A stretch of DNA of 64,000 bases from Terriglobia bacterium (GTDB lineage Bacteria > Acidobacteriota > Terriglobia > Bryobacterales > UBA6623): contig VXMF01000036.1 in NCBI GenBank assembly GCA_009841225.1, positions 257,825-321,824 of the forward strand, in the 5' to 3' direction. A program made the translations under genes and the position numbers. This document shows positions 47,625-56,371 of the stretch, one piece after another. Under the pieces are notes generated by a model. That model ran no database searches, was not told the DNA's origin, and worked only from the letters and a program-made list of their open reading frames with translations. Position 1 is the first letter of the stretch; every line of letters begins with the position of its first letter.

Positions 47625-49481
47625 ATGGTACTCCGCGCCCGGCCGCGCCTGAGCCCGGGACTGCGGCCGCCCTCGAAGGCGAGCTGGCGGCCGGGTGGAA
47701 GGGGAGTGCCAGTCCTGTTCGTGCTGGCGCTGGCGGGGATCCTCGGAGCGGCCGAGGCCGAGGAATCGACCGTCGCACACACCCGGCCGGTCTGGGCAGA
47801 CGAGCAGACCAATGCCCTGGGTGCTCCCTCGCCGGACGGCCGCTTCCTTTCCTTCGTGGACGCTGGGGGGAATCTCGCGGTCCGCGACTTGGCGACGGGG
47901 GCCAGCCGTGCGCTTACCAGCGGAGCGGGAGGCCCTGCACCCGGGCAGTTCGCCTATTTCTCCGTCTTTTCCCGCGACAGCCGCCAAGTTGCCTACGCAT
48001 GGTTCAACGAGGATCGGTTCTACGAGCTGAGGATCGTCTCGGTCGACGGCTCTGAGCCGCGCACGCTGTACCGCAATCCCGAGACTGGCTTTGTCCAGCC
48101 CACGGCGTTCTCCCCGGACGGCGACCAGATCCTCACCTTGCTGTTCCGGCGCGACAACGTCAGCCAGATCGCCATGGTGTCGACGATCGACAGGTCGGCG
48201 CGCGTCCTGCGTTCCCTGGACTGGTTCTATCCCAAGAAGATCGACCTTTCGCCCGACGGGCGCTTCGTCGTCTATGACTCGATCCCCGCCAGCGAGTCCT
48301 CGGCCCGTGACATTCACGTCCTCGCGGTGGACGGGTCGGCCTACGGCGCGCTTACGGACAGCCCGGCCAACGACCTGTTCCCGCTCTGGACGCCCGACGG
48401 CGAGTCGGTCGTGTTCGGCAGCGACCGCGAGGGCGGGATGGATGCATGGATCATGCGGGTGGAGGGCGGCGAGCCCGTCGGCGAGCCCAGGCTTGTCAAG
48501 CGGGGACTCGGACGGGCGCTGCCGATGGCCTTCACGAGCGACGGGCGCCTGTTCTATGGCCTCAGAGCGGGACGGACCGATGTATACCTGGGCAGCTTCG
48601 ATGCTTCCAGCGGCGCGCTCCTGGGTGGCGTCAGGGCTTTGCCGAGCCGGTTCGCCGGCGCGAACCGGAGTCCCGAGTGGTCGCCGGACGGTCGCTTTCT
48701 GGCCTATCTTTCCCGGGTCGGCACGGAAAACTACGGACAGGAGCACCGAGCGGTCACGGTGCGCGAGGTGGCGTCCGGCCGCGAGATGCTGCATGCGCCG
48801 CGCCTCACATTCATCGAGCGGCTGCGGTGGTCCCCCGACGGTCGATCCCTGCTGCTGAGCGGCGGGGACGCCCAGGGCCGATCCGGACTCTTTGTGATGG
48901 ATCTCGGCACGGGTGAGGCGACGCAGGCTGTAGTCGAACGCAGCGGGGACTTCCGCGGCCTGGAAGGCGACTGGTCGGCGGACGGCACGCGTATCTACTT
49001 TGCCCAGCTCACCGGCGCGGACCGCTTCTCGATCCGATCCCACACCGTGGCGTCGGGCAGGCGAGAGGATGTCTACCAACCTCCGGCCGGCCGGGCGATC
49101 ATCCGCTCGCTTCGCCGCGCGCGGGATACGGACCGGCTGGCATTCGTGCTGGCAGACGGGCCCGACGACGGCACGCAGTCCGTGCAGATCCTCGACATCG
49201 GGAAGAATCGGCCGACCGCCGTTCTGCGCTCGCGCTACGGGGACATTTCCGACGTGGAATGGGTCGCGGGCGATAGGAAACTGCTGGTGAGCGCCGAGTC
49301 CGAAAGCGGGACGAGCCTGTGGACCGTCGCCGCGGGAGGTGCGGATCCTACGCCTCTGGATGCGCCGTGGAAGCGTCCCGGGCCTGTCCGCGTCAGCCCG
49401 GATGGCAATACGCTGGCGTTCTCGCACGAGGAAACGAAGGACGAGGTCTGGTCTCTCGAGTTTCCGGCAACGGCTCGGTAG
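47625..49481 (+). CDS. TolB-like beta-propeller (PD40) exported protein
   Basis: 618 aa. A Sec-type segment (VPVLFVLALAGILGAAEA, residues ~28-46) follows a basic N-terminus, so the true start may be internal, but no good ribosome site picks one. The rest is a run of PD40/TolB repeats: SPDGRFLSFVDAGG, SPDGDQILTLLF, SPDGRFVVYDS, TPDGESVVFGSDREG, SPDGRFLAYLS, SPDGRSLLLSGGD, SADGTRIYFAQ and SPDGNTLAFSH. The propeller probably binds protein or peptide partners in the periplasm. No peptidase domain (as in S9 enzymes) follows. In this phylum such propellers often follow winged-helix regulators, but here the domain is free. Confidence 0.85.
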   Translation: MVLRARPRLSPGLRPPSKASWRPGGRGVPVLFVLALAGILGAAEAEESTVAHTRPVWADEQTNALGAPSPDGRFLSFVDAGGNLAVRDLATGASRALTSGAGGPAPGQFAYFSVFSRDSRQVAYAWFNEDRFYELRIVSVDGSEPRTLYRNPETGFVQPTAFSPDGDQILTLLFRRDNVSQIAMVSTIDRSARVLRSLDWFYPKKIDLSPDGRFVVYDSIPASESSARDIHVLAVDGSAYGALTDSPANDLFPLWTPDGESVVFGSDREGGMDAWIMRVEGGEPVGEPRLVKRGLGRALPMAFTSDGRLFYGLRAGRTDVYLGSFDASSGALLGGVRALPSRFAGANRSPEWSPDGRFLAYLSRVGTENYGQEHRAVTVREVASGREMLHAPRLTFIERLRWSPDGRSLLLSGGDAQGRSGLFVMDLGTGEATQAVVERSGDFRGLEGDWSADGTRIYFAQLTGADRFSIRSHTVASGRREDVYQPPAGRAIIRSLRRARDTDRLAFVLADGPDDGTQSVQILDIGKNRPTAVLRSRYGDISDVEWVAGDRKLLVSAESESGTSLWTVAAGGADPTPLDAPWKRPGPVRVSPDGNTLAFSHEETKDEVWSLEFPATAR

Positions 49482-49506
49482 CGCGCCGTTGCTCCCTAGA
49501 GAGCAT

Positions 49507-49536
49507 GAGGGGCGGGACCGCGAGGCCCCGCCCCTC
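49507..49536. terminator. Strong bidirectional hairpin between convergent genes
   Basis: GAGGGGCGGG (49507-49516) and CCCGCCCCTC (49527-49536) form a perfect ten-base GC stem with a ten-base loop, 26 bases past the stops on both sides (propeller gene ends 49481; receptor 2 ends 49563). No T-tract follows on either strand. Position and strength suggest transcription termination or mRNA 3'-end protection for both genes. Confidence 0.6.
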
Positions 49537-49562
49537 CGAGGGTTGCGTCTGGTCGCGCGAAG

Positions 49563-52500
49563 CTACCAGATGAAGCGGCCGCTGTACTGCCACTCGCGAC
49601 CGAAGTGCGTACGCACCTTGCTCGCGACCCGGCCGAAGTTGCCGCTGTTGACGTTGGTGGTCGGGTTCGCGCCCATGAAGCTGTTCGTGAGGTTGTACGA
49701 CTCCATGCGGAACTCGAACTCCAGCCTTTCCGAGATGCGGGTCCGCTTGGCGAAGACCATGTCGAGGTTCGAGAAGCGCGGCCCGTGGACACCTGGGTAG
49801 CTCCACGGGTTCGACCGTCGCGTGAAGGGCGCCAGGTTCGAGAAGGCGTCGGTGTTGAACATTCTCTCTCTGGTTGGGTTGGAGATGGCCGGATCGCCGC
49901 TGACTTGCAGGCCGCCGAATCGGAGCAGCTCGCCGCCGACGTAGGTGTACAGCCAGCTGAGCTGCCAGCCGCCAAGGATCTTCTCCGCCACGCCGCTGAG
50001 GTTCGATCCCACGGGCTTGTTCCGCCCGATCGGCAGTTCGTAGATGCCCGCCAGCGTGAACTTGTGGCGGCCCCGGATGTCGTCTTGGAACGTGAACCGC
50101 TGGTCGACTTCGTCCACTTCGTCGTAGAAGTCCTCGTTGCGAGCCCGGTGGAAGTTGTATCCCATGATGAAGTTGAAGCCGTTGGCGAAGGGCCTCTGCA
50201 GCTGCAACTGCAGCGAGTTGTAGCGCTCGCTGCGTCCCGGGAAGACGTGCTCGATGATGCCGCCACTTAGGAAGTGCGGGTAGGGAGTGAGCAGATCTCT
50301 CACCCGGATGTTCCGGCGGCTTGCCAGAGGGCCGGGCATGATTTCTTGGGGCACCCCATAGAACGGGTTCGGCGTGGCCCTGTTGATCGCGCTGCCGTGC
50401 TGGAAGCCGATGCGCGGGTCCAGCAGGTTATGGCGCCGGTCGAAAGGCTGGTTGCTGCCGAAGTTCGTGAAAAAGGTCGCGTCTAGGACGATGCGGCTGA
50501 CGATCTCTCTTTGCAGAGAGAAGTTGAAGCGGTCGTTGACGCCCGCCGTCCAGTCTTGGTGGAAGAATCGCGCCTCGTTCGAACCTAGGGTGGCGAAGCG
50601 GCCGAAGCGCTGGCCGAACGGCTCCGGAAGCGGGTTGGGGTGGGCGCCGCCGCTGGGGAATGGGTCGCCGAAGTATGCGCGGGGTGTGCCGTTGATCGAC
50701 GAAAGCGGGCTCCCCTCGATCTCGTAGCCCGGATAGGGCGTGCTTCCGAGGATGTCGAGGCCGCGGTCGGAAGCCCCGCCGCCCTTCTCTTGGATGGGTG
50801 GCGTGGCGTATCGCGAGTAGCCGATGCGCAGGGCCGTGCGCTCGTTCAGCCTGATGGCTAGGCCCGCGCGCGGCAGGAACAGATCGGTCTGGCCACTCCA
50901 TGCGTAGGGGTTGCTGGAGTCGGTGAACACCCAAGCTCCGAGCAGGTTGAACGGAGTGGTCCGCATCGCCAAGATGTCTGACGGGACGTAGTTCATCGCC
51001 CCGGCTAGCTCGGGAAGCCCCTGGTTGAAGTCGAGGTATCGGGAGAGCCGGTGCTCGGGATCCCGCATCGGGGTCTCGTACTCGTAGCGCAGGCCTAGGT
51101 TGAGGGTGACGCGGGAGTTCAGCTTGTAGTCGTCTTGGATGAAAAAGCCGAACACGTCGATGCGCGGGCGATTGACCGCCACCGTCCTCGCCCTGCTCCA
51201 GTTGCCGTCCTGCATGACGCCGAGCAGCATCGAGGCCCAGGCGTGACCCAGTTCGCCGGTGTTGGGGCTATTGGCCGTGTCGGCGGTGGGGTTCGCGTTA
51301 AAGCGGAACCGCATGCCGCGCGGGCGCGCCGCAAGTACCAGCTGCTTGCGGTACTGGGCGCCGATCTTGACGTAGTGGCGGCCCATCTGCTTCGAAACCT
51401 TGGCTTCTAGATTCCATGTCGAGGGCTCCTGGAACCAGAAGCCCGACCGTCCGAATGAGGTGGTTGCGTCGGCGTCGACCCGGATCTCCGGGAAGTGAAC
51501 CGCCGGGATGTCCCGCACGTGCGACGCGTACCAAGGATTGTTCGGCCACAGCTCTGCCAGGCCTGCCTCGCCGATTTCGGCTTGGGGCGTGTAGAACGAG
51601 TCGGTGATCTTGGACCATGAGCCGCGCATGTTGAACACGGTCGTTGGCGAGATCGTCCAGACGACGTCGCCGGACGCCTGCACGCTGTTGCGGGCGCTGC
51701 CCTGGCGGCGCTGGGCCACCGAGCCGGAGTAGTCTGGCTCGCTCTGGGTAGTGTGGAAGCGGCTGATGCGGCCGAAGACCTTGACGTTGTCGCTGACGTT
51801 GTAGTCCGTCCGGTTCGTGAGGTTCCAGTAGTCGAACGTGATCGGGAAGACGAGGCGGAAGTTGTTTGCTCCCGAGGCGTTGTCGCCGGCGTTGTTCGGC
51901 TCCCAGGTCTTGTCCAAGACCCGCAGCGACGTCGGGTCGAACCGGCTTGACGGGATGCGGTTGTCCGGGAACTGCGACCGATTGTTGCCGTCCGGATCGG
52001 TCGTGAGCGGGTCGAAGATCTGCCGCAGGTTCCCGCGGCGGTTCAGGCTGTTGGAAAAGTCGCCAGCGCGCTCGGCCGTGCGCGGTAGGGTCAGGCGGAC
52101 CGTGCTCGGGGAACGCACGTCTTGGGCCTCGTATGCGAAGTAGTTGAAGACCTTGTTCTTGACGATCGGGTTCCCGGAACTGACGCCCCAGACACTGCGC
52201 CGCACCACGCTCTTCTGCGAGCTCAGGGCGTTGGGCCGCGCGTTCAGGACGGGATTGCGGCCGAAATAGTAGGCGGTTCCGTGCCAGTCGTTGGTGCCGC
52301 TCTTCATCTGCACCGAGACGATTCCGCCGGCGCTATGGCCGTACTCGGCGTCCGTGGCGTTCTGCTGGACGTTCACCTCCGAGACCGCGTCCATGGGCGG
52401 CGTGTACACGCCCTTGGCCCCGACGAGTTGGGGCACGCCGTCCATCAGCACGTTGTTGCGCGTGCTCGTATTGCCCCCGACGTCGAGCTGACTCATCGCC

Positions 52501-53036
52501 CAGTGGTGGTAGGGAGCGTTCTCGGCGCCGCCGCGATAGTTCACGGCCGGATCGAGTGCCGCCAGCATGTAGGGATTGCGGTTGAGTAGCGGCAGTTCCT
52601 GCGACATCTTGGTGTCGAGCGTGGTTTCCATCGTCGTCGTGGTGAACTGCACGGCGACGGGCGCTTCCTCGACCGTCACGGTCTCGGTGACCGCGCCCAG
52701 TTCCAAGGCGGCATCGACGGTGATGTCGGCCCGGGTCTGGACCAGGATGTTTTGTTGCTGGAACGTGCGGAACCCTTCCGACTCGACGGTGATCGTGTAC
52801 GTGCCGGGCAGCACGAAATCGAACAGGTACTGACCCGCCGCGCTGGTCTGCGCCGACGAAGCGACGTTCGTGTTGTCGTTGGAGAGCGTAACGTTCGCTC
52901 CGGGAATCACCGCGCCTGATGCGTCGGCCACAGTGCCGCCGATCTTGCCGCGCAGATCCTGGGCCGGCGCGAACTGCGCGCCAACCGCAAGCACCACGGC
53001 GATCGCCGTGGCAAGCAAAGAGTGTCTAGTGGTCAT
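49563..53036 (-). CDS. Oar-like TonB-dependent receptor 2
   Basis: 1,157 aa; ATG 53036 with GAGGAGG five bases upstream. Signal peptide to about 26, then a carboxypeptidase-regulatory-like domain (GGTVADASGAVIPGANVTLS), plug (TLDTKMSQELPLLNRNPYML) and barrel. Motifs in the plug/early barrel include NVLMDGVPQLVGAKG, DAEYGHSAGGIVSVQMKSGT and NDWHGTAYYFGRNPVLNAR. The barrel ends with GREWQYSGRFIW, where the final Trp takes the place of the usual Phe; family ends are normally aromatic. It is of the same family as receptor 1 but diverged. Likely an importer of a large or complexed substrate. No SusD-like or hydrolase gene is directly beside it. Confidence 0.95.
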   Translation of the reverse strand: MTTRHSLLATAIAVVLAVGAQFAPAQDLRGKIGGTVADASGAVIPGANVTLSNDNTNVASSAQTSAAGQYLFDFVLPGTYTITVESEGFRTFQQQNILVQTRADITVDAALELGAVTETVTVEEAPVAVQFTTTTMETTLDTKMSQELPLLNRNPYMLAALDPAVNYRGGAENAPYHHWAMSQLDVGGNTSTRNNVLMDGVPQLVGAKGVYTPPMDAVSEVNVQQNATDAEYGHSAGGIVSVQMKSGTNDWHGTAYYFGRNPVLNARPNALSSQKSVVRRSVWGVSSGNPIVKNKVFNYFAYEAQDVRSPSTVRLTLPRTAERAGDFSNSLNRRGNLRQIFDPLTTDPDGNNRSQFPDNRIPSSRFDPTSLRVLDKTWEPNNAGDNASGANNFRLVFPITFDYWNLTNRTDYNVSDNVKVFGRISRFHTTQSEPDYSGSVAQRRQGSARNSVQASGDVVWTISPTTVFNMRGSWSKITDSFYTPQAEIGEAGLAELWPNNPWYASHVRDIPAVHFPEIRVDADATTSFGRSGFWFQEPSTWNLEAKVSKQMGRHYVKIGAQYRKQLVLAARPRGMRFRFNANPTADTANSPNTGELGHAWASMLLGVMQDGNWSRARTVAVNRPRIDVFGFFIQDDYKLNSRVTLNLGLRYEYETPMRDPEHRLSRYLDFNQGLPELAGAMNYVPSDILAMRTTPFNLLGAWVFTDSSNPYAWSGQTDLFLPRAGLAIRLNERTALRIGYSRYATPPIQEKGGGASDRGLDILGSTPYPGYEIEGSPLSSINGTPRAYFGDPFPSGGAHPNPLPEPFGQRFGRFATLGSNEARFFHQDWTAGVNDRFNFSLQREIVSRIVLDATFFTNFGSNQPFDRRHNLLDPRIGFQHGSAINRATPNPFYGVPQEIMPGPLASRRNIRVRDLLTPYPHFLSGGIIEHVFPGRSERYNSLQLQLQRPFANGFNFIMGYNFHRARNEDFYDEVDEVDQRFTFQDDIRGRHKFTLAGIYELPIGRNKPVGSNLSGVAEKILGGWQLSWLYTYVGGELLRFGGLQVSGDPAISNPTRERMFNTDAFSNLAPFTRRSNPWSYPGVHGPRFSNLDMVFAKRTRISERLEFEFRMESYNLTNSFMGANPTTNVNSGNFGRVASKVRTHFGREWQYSGRFIW

Positions 53037-53105
53037 CCTATCCTCCTCAACCCTATTGAAAGGCCACCCTTAGGTGGCTATTTGCGATTCTAGCAGACGG
53101 GATCG

Positions 53106-53122
53106 TTGCGAGATTTTCGCAA
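53106..53122. promoter_or_regulatory. Perfect inverted repeat upstream of Oar receptor 2
   Basis: TTGCGA (53106-53111) and TCGCAA (53117-53122) are separated by five bases, 70-86 bases before the receptor start. On the reverse strand the element reads CTTGCGAAAATC, sharing CTTGC-GAAAA with the dyads at 30584 and 46205. Possible operator. Confidence 0.3.
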
Positions 53123-53202
53123 GCGGTTTTGGCTGGGCCGCGGCCGGAAATCCCGCTTTGGCCCCTAGGTCACGCGGGCATCGCGTCCGGGCGCGCGGCA
53201 CG

Positions 53203-54630
53203 TCAGCGCAGGGCCCGCAGCGCGGCGCGGATCTGAGCCACGAACGGGTCGTTCGGCCCGTATGCCACGGATAGGATCTCGGCCGACCGCTCGAACGCGC
53301 CCCTGGCGGCAGCGGAATCGCCCAGAGCGCGCCAGAGGTGTGCGAGGTTGTAGAGCGTTTCGCCCACGTCCGGGTGGGCCGGCCCGAGCGCCCGCTCTTG
53401 AATGTCGAGCGCCCTGCGATAGAGGGGCCCGGCCTGTGCTAGCTTGCCCTGCACGTGCAGGACACCCGCTAGGCCTACCAGCGACAAGGCGACATCCGGG
53501 TGGGAGGCTCCCAGCTCCTGCTCGCGGATCGCGAGCGCCTTGCTCAAGATCAGCTCGGCCTCGTCCAGTCGGCCCGACTCCCGAAGTACAGACCCGTAGG
53601 AGTCGAGCGCCTCGGCGAGGTCGACCGCCAAGGCATCCCCGGCGGGCTCGAGCAATCGGATCGCCTCTGCCAGCGCCGCCTCGGCAGCCGTGGAATCGCC
53701 CCGGACTCCCGCGAGGCGGCCGAGATCCGCCAATGCCAGCCCGCGCGAGGGCGACGGATCGCGCCAGGCTGCCAGCGCGGCGAGATAGTGTGTTTCGGCC
53801 TCGTCCAGACGGCCCAGCACTTCGTGTATTTCGCCAAGGCGGTTTTGGAGTCTCGCGGTGTCATCATGGCGGGACCCGTACGCGGCGCGAATGACGGCGA
53901 GGGACTGTTCCAGCAGTGCCGCCGCATCAGCCGCTTGGCCGCGCGCGGCCAGCGCGCTGGCCAGGTTGGCCCGGACGGCGGCGCTGGCAGGGTGCCGATC
54001 GCCGTAGGTGTCGGCGTGGGCGCCCGCGGAGTCCCGGAATGCTTCCTCGGCCGCGGCCAAATCGCCTCCAGCCTCGAGCAGGAGGCCCAAGTCGTTCAGC
54101 GCTGTGGCGCGCGCCTTTTGATCATCGGCTGCCAGAGGGGCACCCATCTCGAAATGTTCCAGTGCCTCGCGGAATGCTTGCCGGGCGCCGCCCGAGTCTC
54201 CGCCCTCCTCCCTGAGGCTGGCGATTCTCAGCAGTATCCGCGCGCTGCCTGCGCCGGATCCAGCGTGTTCCAGCGCGCGGTTATAGAACGCCTCTGCCTC
54301 TCTGCCTCGGCCAAGGGCCGATAGGGTCTCGGCCAGTTCGACCAAGGTGTCTAGGCCGGCTGGATCGGTCGGGCTCTGGGCCTGCAGTGCCTTCCGGAGC
54401 AGCGGCTCGGCGGCCTCGGCACGCCCGTGGGCTCGCAGTAGCGCTCCTAGGCGCACGAGACTCGCGATCGTGTCGGGATGCTCCGGCCCGGATTCGCGAA
54501 GCTGCCGTTCGTAGGCCTCTCGGTACAGAGGCTCGAACGGAACCCCCTTCTCGGCCGTGCCCTCGGTAGCGCAAAGCGTGGCGATCACCGAGCCCGCGCA
54601 CGCCGCGAGCAGCCGCGTTCCCTTCCTCAC
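53203..54630 (-). CDS. Exported tetratricopeptide (kinesin-light-chain-like) repeat protein
   Basis: 475 aa from GTG 54630 with GGAGG five bases upstream. An N-terminal signal (LLAACAGSVIATLCATEGTA) precedes about ten TPR units of the 42-residue TPR_10/12 (NB-ARC/kinesin-light-chain) class, with the repeating H-P-D/A-x-x-A/S... pattern: GPEHPDTIASLVRLGALL, GDRHPASAAVRANLASAL, GSRHDDTARLQNRLGEIH, GASHPDVALSLVGLAGVL and GPAHPDVGETLYNLAHLW. It is a protein-protein interaction scaffold. It is read divergently from the CRTAC1-TPR pair with 61 bases between starts, so the three genes may be co-regulated. Confidence 0.88.
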   Translation of the reverse strand: MRKGTRLLAACAGSVIATLCATEGTAEKGVPFEPLYREAYERQLRESGPEHPDTIASLVRLGALLRAHGRAEAAEPLLRKALQAQSPTDPAGLDTLVELAETLSALGRGREAEAFYNRALEHAGSGAGSARILLRIASLREEGGDSGGARQAFREALEHFEMGAPLAADDQKARATALNDLGLLLEAGGDLAAAEEAFRDSAGAHADTYGDRHPASAAVRANLASALAARGQAADAAALLEQSLAVIRAAYGSRHDDTARLQNRLGEIHEVLGRLDEAETHYLAALAAWRDPSPSRGLALADLGRLAGVRGDSTAAEAALAEAIRLLEPAGDALAVDLAEALDSYGSVLRESGRLDEAELILSKALAIREQELGASHPDVALSLVGLAGVLHVQGKLAQAGPLYRRALDIQERALGPAHPDVGETLYNLAHLWRALGDSAAARGAFERSAEILSVAYGPNDPFVAQIRAALRALR

Positions 54631-54691
54631 CGGCTCCTCCAGCTCATCCCGGTCGCATACTACCCTAGCCTATGGAGATACGCGCCTTGCC

Positions 54692-56371
54692 GTGACGCCT
54701 CGAACCTGCTTTCTGCTATGCATCGGAGCGCTCGGTATAGGACTGCCGGGGGCCGTAGCGGCCGACCTGCGTTTCCACGACCGCAGCAGCGAGTCCGGGA
54801 TCGAATTCCGGCACCACGCGAATCCGACGCCGGAGAAGCACCTCGTCGAGACGATGGGGGGCGGCGTGGCGCTGGTGGACTTCGACAACGACGGATACCT
54901 CGATATCTTCTTTGTCAACGGTGGCGCCTTGGTCCAAGGCGAGGACGGGTTGTTCGTCGACCGGTCGGGGCCCGAGCTCCACGACCGGCTGTACCGCAGC
55001 CGGCAGGGCCTGTCGTTCGAGGATGTGACCAAGCAGGCCGGTGTCAGCGCCGCGACCAAGCGCATCTACGGCATGGGAGCCGCCACTGGGGACTACGACA
55101 ACGACGGTTATGTCGATCTATTCGTGACAGGCTACGGGGGGACTATCCTGTATCGCAACCTAGGCGGCCGTGCCTTCGAGGATCGAACGGATGCTGCTGG
55201 AGCCAATGTCCCTGGGTGGTCGGCGAGTGCGGGATTCTTCGACGCGGACTTGGACGGGGACCTGGACCTCTTTGTCACCCGCTACTTGGATTGGAGCCTG
55301 GAGACAAGCAGAAGGTGCGGCGAGAAGATCCCAGTCTATTGCTCCCCTCGAGAATACCCAGCCATAGCGAGCGTGCTGCTGCGCAACGAGGGTGACGGAA
55401 CCTTCTCCGACGTCTCCCGCGAATGGGGCGTCGCCCAATCGCGAGGGAAGGCACTCGGCGTCGGATTCAATGATGCGGACGCCGACGGGTTGCCCGATGT
55501 GATCGTCGCCAACGATTCGACGGCTCAGCAGTTGTTCCTGAACCGGGGGCCAGGCGGATTCTCGGAGGAGGCGCTCTTCGCGGGCCTGGCCTACAACGAG
55601 GATGGCGGGTCCTTCGCTGGGATGGGAGTGGACTTCGAGGACTACGACAACGACGGGCGCCCGGACGTGGTGGCGACAGCGCTGGCGAAGGAACTCTACC
55701 CCGTGTTCCGGAACGAGGCAGACGGAACCTTCGCGTATGTGACCCGCCAGACAGGACTGGCCGAGATTACGGCCCGGCTCTCCGGGTGGAGCGTCAAGTT
55801 CGCGGATTTCAACCACGACGGATGGAAGGACCTGTTCGCCGCGCAGAGCCACGTGCTGGACAACGTCGAGATGATGGAGCCGGGGCTCGTTTACTTGCAA
55901 CCCCCTCTGATTGCACTCAACCGGGCCGGCCGGTTCGTCGACATCAGCGCGACGGCGGGCCCGGTCTTTCAGGCCAGCATCGCCGGCCGGGGCACGGCTT
56001 TCGGAGACTTGGACAACGACGGGGACATCGATCTTGTCGTTGCCATCCTCGATGACCATCCGAAGGTGCTGTACTCGAACGCATCCGCGGGCGAGAGCCA
56101 TTGGCTGCAGGTCCGGCTGGTCGGCCGCGCGAGTGTCCGCGACGGCCAGGGGGCGAGCGTCAGCATTCGGACGGGATCCGGCGGGGAGCAGGTCCGCTAC
56201 GCTACGACGGCGGGCGGCTACTTGTCTGCCAACGACCCGCGCCTCCACTTTGGACTGGGGTCCGAGCCGGTCGTGCCCAGGATCGCGGTGCGCTGGCCGA
56301 GCGGTGCCCAGCAGGTTCTGAAAGACATCGAAGCGGATCGGGTGATCACGGTCCGGGAGCCGGGGCCATGA
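54692..56371 (+). CDS. CRTAC1-family FG-GAP/ASPIC-UnbV repeat protein, exported
   Basis: About 559 aa from GTG 54692 (VTPRTCFLLCIGALGIGLPG, signal peptide to about 26); GGAG lies 14 bases upstream, so the start is not certain. Seven calcium-binding FG-GAP loops are visible: DFDNDGYLD, DYDNDGYVD, DADLDGDLD, DADADGLPD, DYDNDGRPD, DFNHDGWKD and DLDNDGDID. These form an integrin-alpha-like beta-propeller. A C-terminal ASPIC/UnbV domain follows (DGQGASVSIRTGSGGEQVRY and PRIAVRWPSGAQQVL). Family members are secreted or surface proteins found with TPR genes in Acidobacteriota. The stop overlaps the next ATG (ATGA), so translation is coupled. Ligand unknown. Confidence 0.92.
   Translation: MTPRTCFLLCIGALGIGLPGAVAADLRFHDRSSESGIEFRHHANPTPEKHLVETMGGGVALVDFDNDGYLDIFFVNGGALVQGEDGLFVDRSGPELHDRLYRSRQGLSFEDVTKQAGVSAATKRIYGMGAATGDYDNDGYVDLFVTGYGGTILYRNLGGRAFEDRTDAAGANVPGWSASAGFFDADLDGDLDLFVTRYLDWSLETSRRCGEKIPVYCSPREYPAIASVLLRNEGDGTFSDVSREWGVAQSRGKALGVGFNDADADGLPDVIVANDSTAQQLFLNRGPGGFSEEALFAGLAYNEDGGSFAGMGVDFEDYDNDGRPDVVATALAKELYPVFRNEADGTFAYVTRQTGLAEITARLSGWSVKFADFNHDGWKDLFAAQSHVLDNVEMMEPGLVYLQPPLIALNRAGRFVDISATAGPVFQASIAGRGTAFGDLDNDGDIDLVVAILDDHPKVLYSNASAGESHWLQVRLVGRASVRDGQGASVSIRTGSGGEQVRYATTAGGYLSANDPRLHFGLGSEPVVPRIAVRWPSGAQQVLKDIEADRVITVREPGP

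Noticed and set aside
47589..49427. A 612-codon reverse frame opposite the TolB-like propeller
   Set aside because: Composition is Arg/Ala/Pro-rich and repeats mirror the SPDG repeats of the sense strand; no independent evidence.
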